DNA of 64,000 bases from Aselliscus stoliczkanus (GCA_033961575.1 CM066737.1:63136771-63200770), one strand, 5' to 3'; shown: positions 27,390-38,908, counted from the first letter of the stretch. The notes: a model not told the origin generated them from the letters alone. Numbers and translations are program-made.

Positions 27390-30300
27390 TTGATTGGGCC
27401 AGCAAGTGATGTCATGCCGTTTTATCCACACGGTTTTCACAGGGAGCTTTGGGCTCTGCAGCATGGGGTGCTAGGCCCCTTCAGCACTGGGGAGCAAGCC
27501 AGGCCTCCTGCTGCTGCTGTCACTGCATCTCCGTGTGCAGCCCTGGGCCAGAGCACAGCAGGAAGCTTGGGTAGGAGTGCTCAACCTTTCTTCACTGACC
27601 TTGACTTGTAAGAACCTCTGTTATGCACCTAAAATCATATTGGAAACTCCAGAAGAAAGTACGACCTTTGGAAATCAGCAAGGAAACTCTGAGAACTCCT
27701 ATGAGCCATGAAGAGGCTGTAAATAATGAAAAATGTAAAGCTATCTACATAAAACCCAGTGTCTTTCCTTCCACTCCTGGTATAGCATCATCTCGAAAGC
27801 CTTTTGGGATCCTTTCTCAAAATGTTCTGTGCAGTACGAATGGGAAGAGTCCTGTAGAGAGCAGCTTGAATGTTAAAACCAAGAAGAATGCACCAACTGC
27901 GACAATCCACCAAGGTGAAGAAGGAGAGGGGACGCTTGATATCTGCGCTGTGGTGAAACCAGGAAATACCAAGGACTGCATTCTTTGCAGCCCACCAGTG
28001 TGGCAATAAGGTAGGATCTACAAAAACAAAAAGCTCCTGGGATATTGATGGGAGAACTACTAAAAGAAGAAAAAAATCAAGGGATCTTAAAAAAGCCAAA
28101 ATACAGGGCCGGCCGAGGGGTGCAGTGGTTAAGCGCTGGCTTGGGAAGCCAGCGGCCCAGGTTTGGGTCCCACATATGAGGGCCAGTGACACTGCCCTCA
28201 AATAAACAAACAAACAAAAAGCCAAGATACAGTTAGGAAGGATGAGGGAAGACAACAGCAAGTGCTACCAGCCTGGGCCTTTTGCGTATCGCATTGAACA
28301 CTGTTCTGTGCATTACTTGAGTGACAGTGGGGACAGCGTCCATGCCAGCAGGTGTCTGTGAGTCGTACAGATGGTTGCCTTCCTTGAGCAAAGAGCCAGT
28401 GCTCTGCTAGCCAGTTGTGCAAAAACCTGCACTAACTCTCCTGCCATGGTGAGGTTTTCTGGGCAATCTAGAGGTGTGCCCCCCGCCTCCGAGCCTTTCT
28501 CTGCCCCAGGAGCTTGTGAAGAACCCACGGAAAGGAGAAATCCTGAGGTCAGTGAACCAGAGTGAGCCAGTCCGTGTCCTCGACATTGTAGCCAGGCTGG
28601 AGTCTGAGTGCCTGAAGCGGCAGAGCCAGCGGGAGCCTGGGAGCCTCTGGAGGAATAACAGCTTCCAGCGGAATGTAGGCCGGGTGTTGCTTGCAAACGG
28701 CACTCAAGACAATGAAAGCAAACAAAGACACCGTGGAGGCACCTGACACTCCGGCGAATCCCGTGGGATCTGATCTGCAGACTGTGGCCCCTCCAGAGCT
28801 GACAGCTGCTCTCTTAAGGGGGACCAGGCCTGGGACGGTGCCCCTCGGGGCTGTCCCTCACTGCCAGCCAGTGGGAGTTTCCACAGGGACAGCGCAGCAT
28901 TAGAGCCAGATCAGGAAACTGCTGTGAAAAACAGCAATGCATACGATGTGGAGATGACAGGAGCTTGTTGAATCACCTTTTCCCCCTCACATGTGTCCCC
29001 AAGCCATTGAATTGCCCACAGATGCCGTTGACTATATGGGTAGAGAGCTGGTGCCACTCACTAGCCATAATCCTGATCAGAGAAGAAACGAATCCATGTG
29101 CATTAGTATCACTGTGTCCAAGGTAGAGAAAGACCAGCATTGCAGTTTGAAGTCCTGTGAAGACCCACTTGCAGGGATGCTGCTTTTCTGCCTTCTGGTC
29201 AGCACCAGTCGGACTGTTCCCAGTTGAATGAAAGCACAATAAGAGTCTTTCCAGGCAAACCAGCTAGAAGATGGTGCTGAGGGTGGCAGTGCATCTGAGG
29301 AAAAAAGCATCTCAGCTGATTCCGTTGTCCTGCCAGCCTCTCCTGTGGAAAGTACATTGCCGGTGCTTGAGGTGCCCAGTTGGAAGAAGCCGGTGTCTCA
29401 TGACTTTCTAGATAGGGTTTAAAATCAGGCAGCTCTTGGAGCCTCAGCAGTAGCTTTCCTACCCCACCACATTATGGTGAAAATCTTCAGGTTACTTCCC
29501 ACCAAGAGTTCAGTGGCTCTTAAATGTACCCACTGCTATTTCAAGTTTACCATTGAATACATCAGGCCAGCAGATTCTCGCTGGGTTCAAGACCCGCTCT
29601 AGCGAGAGGATCCTTGCAAACAGTGCAAGAAAAAATATGTGAAGGGGGATGTGTCCCTGTGCCAGTGGCACCCCAAGCCCTATTGCCAGGCATTGCCCTA
29701 TGGGCCAGGGTACTGGATATGCTGCCACCGGTCTCAGAAGGGCTTCCCTGGCTGTATATGGGTCTTCACCACAATCACTGGGTCGCTGCTGGCCATAGCT
29801 TCAATTAGGCAATCCATAAGAAAGCAAAAGGGACTGAAACTGAGGAGCAATAATATCAGTCTATGTAGGAAGCAACAAAATGACTGATTTTTGAAACTGC
29901 AAACCACCACCTAGACCGATTGTTCAAGTGAGTGTTGTTACTCCTCAGAGTCATCATGCCAGGAGGCTCTGTACTTACTCTGTTGGGGCTGCTGTTGCTG
30001 GGGCATTTAATTTACAAGCTGTACAAGAAAAATGGTCTCTTGGTTTTAGAGTGGCACCTCACGTTTGATCCACGGTGGTAGCCCACAGTTTGATTCACTT
30101 GGCTCTGAATAATTATGCCTGTTTTCCCAAATCAAATCCATCCTCAAAGGACAAAGACTTGCCACCATCAAGGTCGTTCAGAAGAGTTCACTGCAGACTG
30201 TGCAGGCAATGCCCAAAATGGGGGCCAGAAATGTTGAGCACTGGCACCATATTTGAAATAACTGAACAGTGTCCTATGAAAAGAATAGCAGTCCTCTCAG

Positions 30301-30690
30301 ATGAAAAGTATGCTTACAAAGGAAAAGGCAGGCACCTTAGCTAGACCTCGTATCCTGATCCTGTGACATGGATGTTTTTGGTCAGAAATGGATTTCACGC
30401 CCCTGGTGTTTACAGTGCCTATAATGGTTGTGTTTTCACAGGGCTGTGAAAGCACCCATTGTGTCCGAGTGCCTTTACCTTACATGAGGGCTACAGGCCC
30501 CTCTGCAAATAACACTTTTAAAAGCCAGTTGTCTGCAGTGGACACTTGACAGCGCAACATAATCACCACAATGCAGCTAGGGTAGTGTTGCTGTGACAGT
30601 TGTGAGTTTTTTTATTGTCTCAAATTTGTACATCCTGTATAAACTATGAATGTTTACCAAATAAACTATGAGTTTTTCCTGTGTAACATA
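27390..30690 (+). pseudogene. FBXO34: FBXO34 processed pseudogene
   Basis: FBXO34 encodes an F-box substrate adaptor of SCF ubiquitin ligases. The copy starts with probable 5' UTR (27390-27622). The coding similarity begins at MHLKSYWKLQKK (27623) and includes SSRKPFGILSQNVLC, VESSLNVKTKKNAP, QMVAFLEQRASALLASC, DIVARLESECLKRQ and the cysteine-rich end CKQCKKKYVKGDVSLCQWHP. Its original stop region is at 29851-29853. A 3' UTR with AATAAA near 30659 follows. Frameshifts break it near 27972 and within the F-box region (about 29505), stops are scattered, and a SINE splits it at 28107-28215. No poly(A) tail or flanking repeat is visible, so the boundaries are approximate. It lies antisense to DIAPH2. 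Confidence 0.92.
28090..28232 (+). mobile_element. tRNA-derived SINE, type I, inserted in the FBXO34 pseudogene
   Basis: The element (28107-28215) has the type I head GGCCGGCCGAGGGGTGCAGT, the end AGGGCCAGTGACACTGCCCT and a CAAA-repeat tail. It is flanked by a 17-bp direct repeat of AAAAAGCCAAAATACAG type with one mismatch between copies. It arrived after the retrocopy. Confidence 0.92.
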
Positions 30691-31069
30691 TGAATGTTTC
30701 TGAGAAGAAACTCTAAATAGTTAGGAGATTAACCTGTTGAAAAGATACCAAGTAGTAGTTTAACTGGACAACTTTAAAATGAGCGTGAGAATAATCCTTT
30801 GTTATGTTTTAGTGATCCACCAAGAATGAGAAAATATTATGTAGTCAGGTTATAACATTTTGTCTACTTTCTTCTTTCTGTCTGGTTACAATTTTTTTTT
30901 TAATTTAAATAAAAACATGCATCTTAAATGGGAAAAAATTATTAGACTGAGTAAAATCGTTTAAATTTTCAAATTTCCATTTATTATTTAAAAGTAGTTG
31001 CTAATATGTAGGGACATACTGAAAATAAAAGTGAAGACAGAAGAAGTGATGAAAAACCATCAATGTAAA

Positions 31070-31201
31070 CATCAGAGCAATATTTTTTTTTTTGAGGGCA
31101 GTGTTACTGGCCCTCATATGTGGGACCAAACCGGGGCTGCTGGCTTCCCAAGCCAGCGCTTAACCACCGCGCCACTCGGCCGGCCCCATCAGAGCAATAT
31201 T
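31070..31201 (-). mobile_element. tRNA-derived SINE, type I, minus strand, with 15-bp target duplication
   Basis: The element (31085-31186) begins with a T tail and GAGGGCAGTGTTACTGGCCC and ends GCCACTCGGCCGGCCC. The direct repeat CATCAGAGCAATATT is perfect at 31070-31084 and 31187-31201. It is one of the least diverged copies here. Confidence 0.94.
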
Positions 31202-31576
31202 ATAGCAACAGAAGTCAAAAAGAAATGGGTGGCTATTTATGATTTTAAGATGCATTGTAGAAGGGACAAGTTTTTGAAGTAGGTAATATAATCTCCTTGG
31301 GACAACAAATTTGATGTTTAAGTCATTTCAGATGAAAGTTCCTTCTTTGCTTATGACAATTTATTCCAACATGAAATGGATATATCACTGTTTATTTTTT
31401 TATTTTGAATGCATATTTTAGAACTATTGTTTCACATGCCTATAATTTAAAAGATCCACCATTTATTCATGTCCTGGGCCCCTATGTAAAAGACATTAAC
31501 AAGCCCCAACTGAAGCTTAACCTTAGTGGAGAATAATCACAGTCAAACCATCATGTTCTTCAAAACTGCCAAACTC

Positions 31577-32254
31577 TTTTTTTTTTTGACTTGTCCTAAA
31601 CTGTTAATCAGGTAAGAATTTTACAAACATTACTCATATTAGCAGTAACAGTGGAGCTGGAGAGTATTGCTCCTTCTCCAAGCTGCACAGGGAGAACCAC
31701 CAATAGTATGGTGGAACTTGTGGCACTTTCCAAGGCCGTGGCTCTTGCGGCCTGCAGATTATCAGCCCTCGCATCTCCCTGTGTGTGTGGACTGGTTTGG
31801 AGATCCATTGGGTGTCAGGATTCCATCTCCTAGCTTTATGGAATGGATCAGTGAAGATAACCTCAAATAATCTGTACGTGGAACCTTCACCAACCCAGTA
31901 TGATTTCAGGACTCTGAGAGCCGCACAGTGGCAACCAGCTCGCCCCTTGGTAACAGACTGAAGGCTTCAAGCAAACTTTGACTAGTTTACACCAGGATGA
32001 ACAGACTTGCCATAGGTCACACCCTTAGGAACTAGGTGTTTAAGGCCACCACGGCGCACACGAATCCAATATATGATATAACCTTGCTTGGCCTTGTATC
32101 CCAGCCTGTGTGATTTATCAGGCCAGGTGGGGGGGGGGGGGCTGAGGAACACAGAGAACTGGCGGTACGGCCAGCAGAGCACCCTGAGAAGAAAGCGTAT
32201 CTCATCAGACTGCTTTTTCCTCCATAGTTCCTAGACATACTTTTAAGTGCCCAT
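31577..32254 (-). pseudogene. RPL15: RPL15 processed pseudogene
   Basis: RPL15 is a component of the 60S ribosomal subunit. On the minus strand the former start codon lies at 32254-32252, followed by stop-broken text that continues ELWRKKQSD, then [20 protein letters not shown] and [10 protein letters not shown]. The former stop is at 31641-31639. The RPL15 3' end (GTTTGTAAAATTCTTACC then AACAGTTTAGGACAAGTC) leads to an 11-base poly(A) tail (T-run at 31577-31587). Two early stops, several frameshifts and a run of G at about 32129-32140 show it is dead. There are no introns, as expected of a retrocopy. Confidence 0.95.
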
Positions 32255-32259
32255 CTCGG

Positions 32260-33232
32260 CTCACCTGATGGCATGAGCCACAAAGCAGCCTGCAAAAGGG
32301 TGCCACCTGCATGGGGACTAGAGGTGCCTCGAGATGCCAGGCCATGAACACAGGCTGGCTGCTGCTAGTGCCGGGCTTAGGGCTGCTAAGCCAGTGGTAT
32401 GGGACACACCAAAGCCAAATGCTGCTTGTTAGGGTTTTGTGAACCTTTGAGAAATTTTAGGGAAGCCCGCAGCATGAACCAAGATAGGCCATTTATATGA
32501 AAAAGGCACCAGAAGGGGTTTGGGTGGGCCCGCCAAGCTGGGCGGAGCAGGGTCTCAGGGAATCAGGGCAAACGAATGGTGCTAACCAGGTTGATGGGAG
32601 ACTCGCACATGGGTCTGCCTGTCTCTGCACGCTGGGAAGGGGGAGGGCTCAACAAAGAAACAATGGCTTCCACCAGCTCCTCCAACTGCAAAAAAGCTGC
32701 CCCTCCAGTCTACACCATGAAGAAAGACAATTCAGTTCCTCCCTATATGTCCTTGGTGTCTTTCGAGCTACTGTACCAGCACTGGAGCTCAGAGCAAGTG
32801 AGTCCATCTGGTCAGTGATGTGCTTGGGCCCTTTAAGAAGAACACCTGGGACTGCAGCATCTCACTCAGCCACAGTCTCCACTGGTTTCCACAGCCAGAA
32901 GTTATGTGGAAGTCTCTCCCCAGCACTGGAAGCCTGAGCTGGGAAGCCTAGTGTGGAGCTGGGGCCCCTCACTCATCCAGGGGGGACCTCTGCAGCCGAA
33001 ATATCCCTACTGATTTTTAATGGTCACATGCAGGTCTAGGACCTGCCCCTTCTACAGCTCTGTCCCTCCAACCAGTCTCAAGGTGGCTTCTTCTGTATGT
33101 TGTAGGTCTTTGGTTCAGCTAGACTTCAGGCGATTTTCAATGATGATGGTTCTATAGTTTAGTTGTAATTTTGATGTGGTTATGAGAGGAGGAATGCAGT
33201 GTTGATCTACTCTGCCACCTTGACTGGATCCC
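32260..33232 (-). mobile_element. L1 5'-end fragment, minus strand, abutting RPL15 pseudogene
   Basis: Read on the minus strand, the fragment begins GATCCAGTCAAGGTGGCAGA, then CATCAAAATTACAACTAA. This is the typical start of a mammalian L1 5' UTR (a relative of AAGATGGCGGAGTAGGTAAA). It continues as G+C-rich 5' UTR to the start of the RPL15 copy and then stops. The rest of L1 is missing. Small open frames at 32497-32937 lie on the opposite strand and are spurious. Confidence 0.7.
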
Positions 33233-33641
33233 AAAGAAAGAGAAACCATAATCTGATAATGTTCTTAGCAAACAAGTCAAACCATAGCTTTGAATTTTCC
33301 TTTTCCTTTTCAATGAAATAAAAGCACTCAGTAAGAAAATTGTATTTAACATATCACATTTAAATTTTCCTACTACCATAAAAGAATAAACAAAAAAAAA
33401 ACAATTATTATCTAATTTGGGAACAAGACTTATACATTCGCATGACTGCAAAAACCCACCAATAAATATTTTGTAAAGCAAAATATATTTTAAATAATAT
33501 TTAAGTGAAACTTGATAATGTGCATCTTAAGGACCTTTTTATATGCTGAATAAACATACTCTATTTTGTCTGTTTCATACTTTCATACTGCCAGGCAAAT
33601 TCTCACCTTTTGTGACAGAGGCAGAAATAAATAGTACTTAC

Positions 33642-33711
33642 CTTATTATTCATAAAGGCTTTGAGGCACTGAATAAGTTTATACTGATTCTTCTTGTCAA
33701 TATTTTCTTGC
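33642..33711 (-). CDS. DIAPH2: DIAPH2 coding exon B (QENIDKK... MNNK)
   Basis: This 70-nt exon completes the split glutamine codon and reads QENIDKKNQYKLIQCLKAFM then NNK, ending on a codon boundary. The acceptor is TTATTCAG and the donor is GTAAGTAC. Only 87 bp separate it from exon A. The CLKAFMNNK segment is shared by all three mammalian diaphanous formins and belongs to the DID armadillo superhelix. Confidence 0.95.
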
Positions 33712-33798
33712 CTGAATAAAAGGAAAAAACATATTATGTTATGCTTAAAAATTTCCCCTTTGGTGAATTTTTCATTTTTTATTCTTTGTTATTCTTAC
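33712..33798 (-). other. DIAPH2: Very short DIAPH2 intron (87 bp)
   Basis: The intron between exons A and B is only 87 bp, with donor GTAAGAAT and acceptor TTTTATTCAG after a T-rich tract. It is close to the lower size limit for mammalian introns, in a gene whose other introns here are 1.7-12 kb. It contains no repeat. Confidence 0.9.
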
Positions 33799-33873
33799 TG
33801 TTTCTTGTCCAGAAGCTTTTCCAGCACATCCAATAAGAGTCCAAGACCTTCATGGCCAAAGTTGTTGACCCAG
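33799..33873 (-). CDS. DIAPH2: DIAPH2 coding exon A (WVNNFG... DKK)
   Basis: This 75-nt exon begins with the last base of a split serine codon and reads WVNNFGHEGLGLLLDVLEKL then LDKK, ending with CA of a split glutamine codon. The acceptor AG is at 33875-33874 and the donor GTAAGA starts at 33798. It encodes the early armadillo-type helices of the autoinhibitory DID. The LLLDVLEKL stretch is, from memory, LLLDELEKL in human, so a V for E change is possible. It is the most 5' exon visible; the preceding exon lies beyond 64000 or was missed in the large intron. Confidence 0.95.
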
Positions 33874-34289
33874 CTATAAAATAAACAAAAATATATGTAT
33901 AAATAATTTTGTATATTTAAAACATTAAGTATCAAAAATGAAATCTGGATTTTCAAATCTGATAATCCGGTCTTCATATTGCTTGTCCTTGTTTTTTCCA
34001 TTCCCACTGTTTCAAGCATCCTCTATGAGAATGACTCAAAGATGTTTATCTCAATCTCAGACTTCTCTTCATATTACAGATTGTCCATTCCACTGCCCTC
34101 CCTTTGTTTCACCAGCAACATATGATTTAAGCTGGAATTTATAAGCCAAATTTATCGTCCTCTGTGTCTCCACTTCCCTAAATAAACACCTATTCCAGTC
34201 TTCCAGATTCTGTTATTAACACCATGATCCTTTGAATCCTTCAGATTTGAAATACAGGCATAATTTTTCGATCCCCCATCTCTTTCACC

Positions 34290-34760
34290 TTTGCATTCAT
34301 TCTGTTCTTTCATTCAGTAAATATTTATTGAGTGCCTATGAAGTACCAGGCATGTTCAAGGTGACAGAGATATAACATGCAACAAAACTAAGCCTTTACC
34401 CTCATATAGCTTTGTGTCTAGAAAGAGGGAGCCAGATGAGGAAGAGACATATACATAATCAAATGTCAGTGCTTTGGTGCTAAAAAGAAAACTAAACCTT
34501 GATAAATGGAGTAAGAAGTGCCAGGATCTTCCTTTTAATGTATAGTTAGGGAAAGTGTCTTTGATCAGGTGGTATCTGAGCAGACCATTGAAAGAAGTGA
34601 GGGCTTTCCCAGTAAAAGGATTAAGGGTAACTCTGGTATTGAGGTCATAGCTAGTGTGCTTGGGATGTTCTAGGAACTGCGAGGAGACTGTGGTTACAGC
34701 TGAATCAGCAGGCCTGGGAGAGCAGCAGGCGATGAAGTTCCACCTGTGGTAGAAGGCTGC
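34290..34760 (-). mobile_element. L2-like repeat
   Basis: CATTCAGTAAATATTTATTG followed by AGTGCCTATGAAGTACCAGG, then AAGTGAGGGCTTTCCCAG and TGCTTGGGATGTTCTAGGAA, is the reverse-strand text of a very common ancient mammalian repeat that I assign to L2. A 147-codon minus-strand frame across it is chance. Confidence 0.5.
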
Positions 34761-35099
34761 AAGACTGATCACATAGAGCTTAGTTTGATTTTCTGTCATC
34801 CGATCATGAATATTCTACTTGTAGAATGACTCCCACACATACCCCCTTCCCCATCTCATTGTCTGCTAACTTTCTAGGTTAGCCCTTCTTTTCCTTTAAT
34901 ATTCCAGTAGCCTCCCAACTAGGGTCTTTGCAGCTTCATTTTTTCTTTTATTCATTTTACAAAATGCTGGACTAGATTGCACTTGATGAGTCATCCATAC
35001 CAAAATTTCTTCTGGACTACCTAACACATTACAAATCCTGTTTCTCAACTAGTCTCAAGGTACATTTACAGCCTCAGGCCCTATATCACATGTTCCAGT

Positions 35100-35475
35100 A
35101 AAAATTGGACATATCCTCTTTCTGGAGTCCTCCCTGCACTTCCTTGCCTTACCTAATTTATTCTTTCTTTCCTAAGGTAACCCCAACTCCATCTCTCCAA
35201 ACAGTTTCATAGCTCAAACTGACTGTCAATTCTTCCATTAATGTTTATCCCCGTAAGTTCTCCATCCAAACACCAGTTATTTTTCCTTTGAACACCCATG
35301 TATCTTAGTGCTTGCTATAATGTGATTCTTGCCACATGTGTCTCACCCACCTTTCTGGATTAAAAATTCTCTGAAGACAGTTGTTTTATCTCATGTATCT
35401 TTCTGTCCTCCATAATACTTAGCAGAGTGGCTTACATATAGTCAACACTAAATAAATATTTGCTAATTCAAATGT
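35100..35475 (+). mobile_element. L2 3'-end fragment
   Basis: TCCTCCCTGCACTTCCTTGC and the ending CTCTGAAGACAGTTGTTTTA, ACTTAGCAGAGTGGCTTACA and CACTAAATAAATATTTGCTA follow the usual order of an L2 3' terminus. Confidence 0.55.
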
Positions 35476-36424
35476 AAATAAGTTTACTGTCTTGTGTGGT
35501 TAAGGGAGTCAGCAGTCTCATATTGCCCAAGAATCTTCACAAACATAAATTAATATATAGCAGAATCCTATGAAGCAATAATTAAAATCTATACATTATT
35601 TAAACCGTGAGTATTATTGCTATCTGACAGTCCTTAAGCTACATTTCATGACTACTTAAGAAAAAGCTTACAAAATAGAGACCAAATTTCTAAGAAAATA
35701 TCAGTAAGAAACATCAAATCACTGAAGAAAAGATATTTTTAAAATAGCTCAAATATTTAGAACCAAGACATCCATAATATATATGGAAGTTCATTTTCAA
35801 CAAATTCTACTTTAATTTTCATAGTGGAAATGAGAAAAAAATCAATATGGCATTGTAATGATAATTGGCAGCAAGCTACTATTCAATTGAGGCATGTAAT
35901 CAACCAGTACAATGAGCTATTTTTCTCTCAAGACTCTAGATAATCAGTGGGGTAGTGGTGGAAGGAGAAAAGGACATCAGCTCTAAGCACAATATATTGT
36001 ATTTAATTTATCAGAGAGAGAAATCAGCAGATATCATTACAGCATAATAGACCCAACAGCAACCTTAAAATAATAGGAATTCTGAACAAATGTATATATA
36101 CAACCCTCAGTATCTGCTTTGGCATTTGGGAAGATAAAATAATCTATGATTTCCTTAAATGTAACACTTACAAATTGTTTTTAAGATTCTAAATTTTATT
36201 CATATTCTTTTTACACCTATGCTGTTAAAATCATTAGGGTTATTTCTTCCTTGATCTAGGGAATTGTTTGATACAAGTACACGATTTATATCTGTTCACT
36301 TGAAATCAGTCACCCACCTACACATCCCAGACTGCTTCAAATTGTGCTGTTTATGGTACTTTCATTTAATTCAGTGAAAATTATTGGTCTGAAAAAAATA
36401 GGATACAATCTTGAAACTTAAGTG

Positions 36425-36800
36425 TGAGGAGGCGGGCCTATTTATTACAAACTAAGCAGAGAATATTTTTTAGGCCAATGGGCAGAGGAGGCCTAGTAAG
36501 AGTCCTGAGAACTTTTAAAATCATGAAAATGGGAGTCCAAGAGGAGCCTGTTGCTAGGGTGATAAAAGAATTACAAGGTATCATGACAACACTCAAAAGG
36601 TTAAAAGGAAGAGGGGCAACTTGACATTCGTTTTTTCTTTTTTCTTCTTGCCAGCTCTATTTCTCTGTCTTCAAGCATCAAACATCTTGTGGCCTCTAGC
36701 CAAACACTATTTTCTCTCTTTCTCCCTCTATCCCTCTACTCCCTTTCGTTCTGCCCCAATAAGCAGTTCAAAAACAAAATGTTGGCTTCTATAGATAGGC
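36425..36800. mobile_element. Possible LTR-type or other retroelement remnant
   Basis: A locally G-rich stretch (GAGGAGGCGGGCC) is followed by a pyrimidine-rich part and CCCCAATAAGCAGTTC, a layout seen in old LTRs. I could not match it to a family. No coding potential beyond a chance 66-codon frame. Confidence 0.2.
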
Positions 36801-36841
36801 AGGAATTTTAATACTGTAACACAAGATTTAAGCATAAATCA

Positions 36842-37018
36842 GTGGTTCTCAAGGTCTGTGCCCCATACCAGTAGCATCAACATCATCTGGTAGCTGGTTA
36901 GAAATGCGAATTCTTGGCCCCCACCCCAAACTTATGGAATCACTAACTCCAGGGGTGGGGGCCAGCAATTTGTGGTTGTAACTCTCTTCCAGGTGCTACT
37001 TTGATCATTGTTCATCAC
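36842..37018 (+). mobile_element. MER5A-type hAT-Charlie element
   Basis: The ends AGTGGTTCTCAAGGTCTGTG and CATTGTTCATCACTG, with GTTAGAAATGCGAATTCTTG and TCCAGGGGTGGGGGCCAGCA between them, are characteristic of MER5A. This is a short nonautonomous DNA transposon active in early placental mammals. Confidence 0.8.
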
Positions 37019-37489
37019 TGATACAGAATAATGGTTTGCTGAGAAGTGGAAGAAGCCTTCCTCAGGGAACACTGAGGCTCAAACTCAAGATTGCTTTATA
37101 TGCACTCCCAACCATACTGAGCACTCCCACAGCCACAGGACAGAAATCCAGGATCCAACTGATGCAAGTATATCGGGTGTACTTTACAGAGTGTGCAGAC
37201 TATGAGTTATTCAATACTAATTGGAATATCTGGAAATATAAAAATACAGTTGATGACATGACTTAAAAATGTCACTCCAAGGTTGCAGATATGGACAGAT
37301 AAAGAAAAATTTTCTGTAGTATCTCAACTCTGACATAAAAAATTGCAATTTATCGTATTCCCAAAATTTATAAGAGACATAGCTGCAGAGAATAATGAAG
37401 AATCAGACAGAAGGAAAAATGGGGGAAGAAAATAATCTTTCACAATTTCTATAAACACTTCGAAACACAGGGTTTTTTGGGTTGGTTTT

Positions 37490-38150
37490 TTTCTGGTTTT
37501 TTTCCTAAGATATGATTTACATACAGTAAAATTTATCATTTTGACAAATGTATAGTCATGTAACCTCCAAAACAAACAAGATGTACAACATTTCCATTAT
37601 TCCAGAACATTCCCTCATTTTCCTTTGCAGTGAATCCCCTTTCCCTCCTCCCAGGTCCCTGGCAACCACTTATATAATGCATGTCCGTATAGTTTTGCTC
37701 TTTCCACAATGTCAATAAAAATTGAATCATATAGTATGCAGGTTTTTTGTCTGACTTCTTTCAGTTAGCATAAATATTATGATATTCAACCATTATGCAG
37801 TCCATTCTTTTTATTTTATGGGTTTACCACAATTTATTTATCCATTCATCAATTAATAAACATCTGGGTTGTTTCCCAGTTTTTATGATGATGAATAAAG
37901 CTGCTACAAACATTCACATGTAAGCATTTGTGTACACACGTTTTCATTTCTCTTGGGAAAATAGCAAGGGGTGGAAATGCTGGGTCTTATGGTAAACGCA
38001 TGCTTAACTTTTTTACAAGACTGCCTTCCAAAGTGGCTATACCATTTGGCATTCCTTCAGCAAAGTGTAACTGTTCCAATTGCTCCACATCATTCCCAGC
38101 ACTTCATATTGTCAGTTTTCTAACTTTAGCCATTCTGAAAAAGACACTGA
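37490..38150 (-). mobile_element. L1 3'-end fragment, minus strand
   Basis: AAGATATGATTTACATACAG, TTTTGACAAATGTATAG, TTATCCATTCATCAATTAAT, AATAAAGCTGCTACAAACAT and CTGCCTTCCAAAGTGGCTAT are reverse-strand L1 3' end phrases. It is sense with respect to DIAPH2 and has no intact frame. Confidence 0.75.
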
Positions 38151-38447
38151 GAAGAAAAAAGTAATTTGCCAAACATCACTCAACAAGTATCAGTTATAGG
38201 AATCATTCCCAGATCTGACTCCAAAGCCAATGTTTATTTGAACCACATCATTAGAAGTGACTACCAGGACCAGTACATGATTTTCTTTAACAACATCTGG
38301 CTAATGGCTCTACCGATAACTCACTAAAGAACAATCAGTGGTTGTCCCAGAACTGCACTCAGCTCTCATCTATTAGATTGTCATGAAGTATTTTGTTCTG
38401 TTTTTCATTGCAAAAATGTGTCATGTCTTTTCCGATAACCCAATATA

Positions 38448-38617
38448 TACAGTAATACCTGGGTTTGTGAGCATAATTCGTCCCAGAAACAATCTACTCA
38501 TATTGTAAGACATCGCTCGTTTAGCAAGTTAAAATATATTATTAGGTTGTAGAAATGTTTGCTCGTCTCGTGGAACACTTTCGAACTGAGTTACTCGCAA
38601 TTCAAGGTTTTACTATC
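38448..38617. mobile_element. Mariner-like MITE
   Basis: The left end CAGTAATACCTGGGTTTGTG is mirrored by the right end ACTCGCAATTCAAGGTTTTA, with internal CTCGT/ACGAG motifs. TA precedes it at 38448-38449. The layout (about 166 bp) matches the widespread mariner-type elements that start CAGTAATACCTCGGTTTACG. Both ends have decayed slightly. Confidence 0.7.
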
Positions 38618-38718
38618 ACTGTCTAGACCGATTAATACAGGCTCTGTCTTATTTGACAGTTTACTTCATTTTTTTAGGTGTGCTAACTACTTTTCAACCC
38701 ATGTTTCTATTATCTTTT

Positions 38719-38908
38719 AAAGTCCTAAGCTTCAAAGGGCCAGCCGAGTGGCTCAGTTGGTTAAGAGCTCGCTCAAGAGTGTGAGCTGAACTCTGATCAA
38801 TGGCGGTTTGATGCCAGCCCTAGCTGAGTTACTGTTGAGCTGCCAACAGGTGGCAGGATGGCTCAGCTAAAAAAAAATAAAAAAAAAAAAATAAAGTCCT
38901 AAGTTCCA
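38719..38908 (+). mobile_element. tRNA-derived SINE, type II
   Basis: The element (38736-38892) reads GGGCCAGCCGAGTGGCTCAG at the head and GGCAGGATGGCTCAGCT at the end, with an A-rich tail. It is flanked by AAAGTCCTAAG copies with minor differences at 38719 and 38893. Confidence 0.9.

Larger units (their letters stand above)
26179..33641 (-). other. DIAPH2: DIAPH2 intron between exons B and C, hosting two retrocopies
   Basis: This 7.5-kb intron contains the FBXO34 retrocopy (about 27.39-30.69 kb), the RPL15 retrocopy (31.58-32.26 kb), an L1 5' fragment (32.26-33.23 kb) and two type I SINEs. The stretches 26.2-27.4, 30.7-31.07 and 33.24-33.64 kb show no recognisable feature apart from a purine-rich tract near 27180-27240. 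Confidence 0.75.

Noticed and set aside
27788..28261. 157-codon minus-strand open frame
   Set aside because: It is the antisense shadow of the FBXO34 retrocopy plus the inserted SINE.
28313..28749. Minus-strand frames of 66-127 codons
   Set aside because: Antisense to FBXO34-derived coding text, whose G+C-rich codons keep the opposite strand open.
32497..32937. 146-codon plus-strand frame
   Set aside because: Antisense to L1 5' UTR sequence; no protein family recognised.
34356..34799. 147-codon minus-strand open frame
   Set aside because: It runs through an L2-like repeat and does not resemble a protein family.
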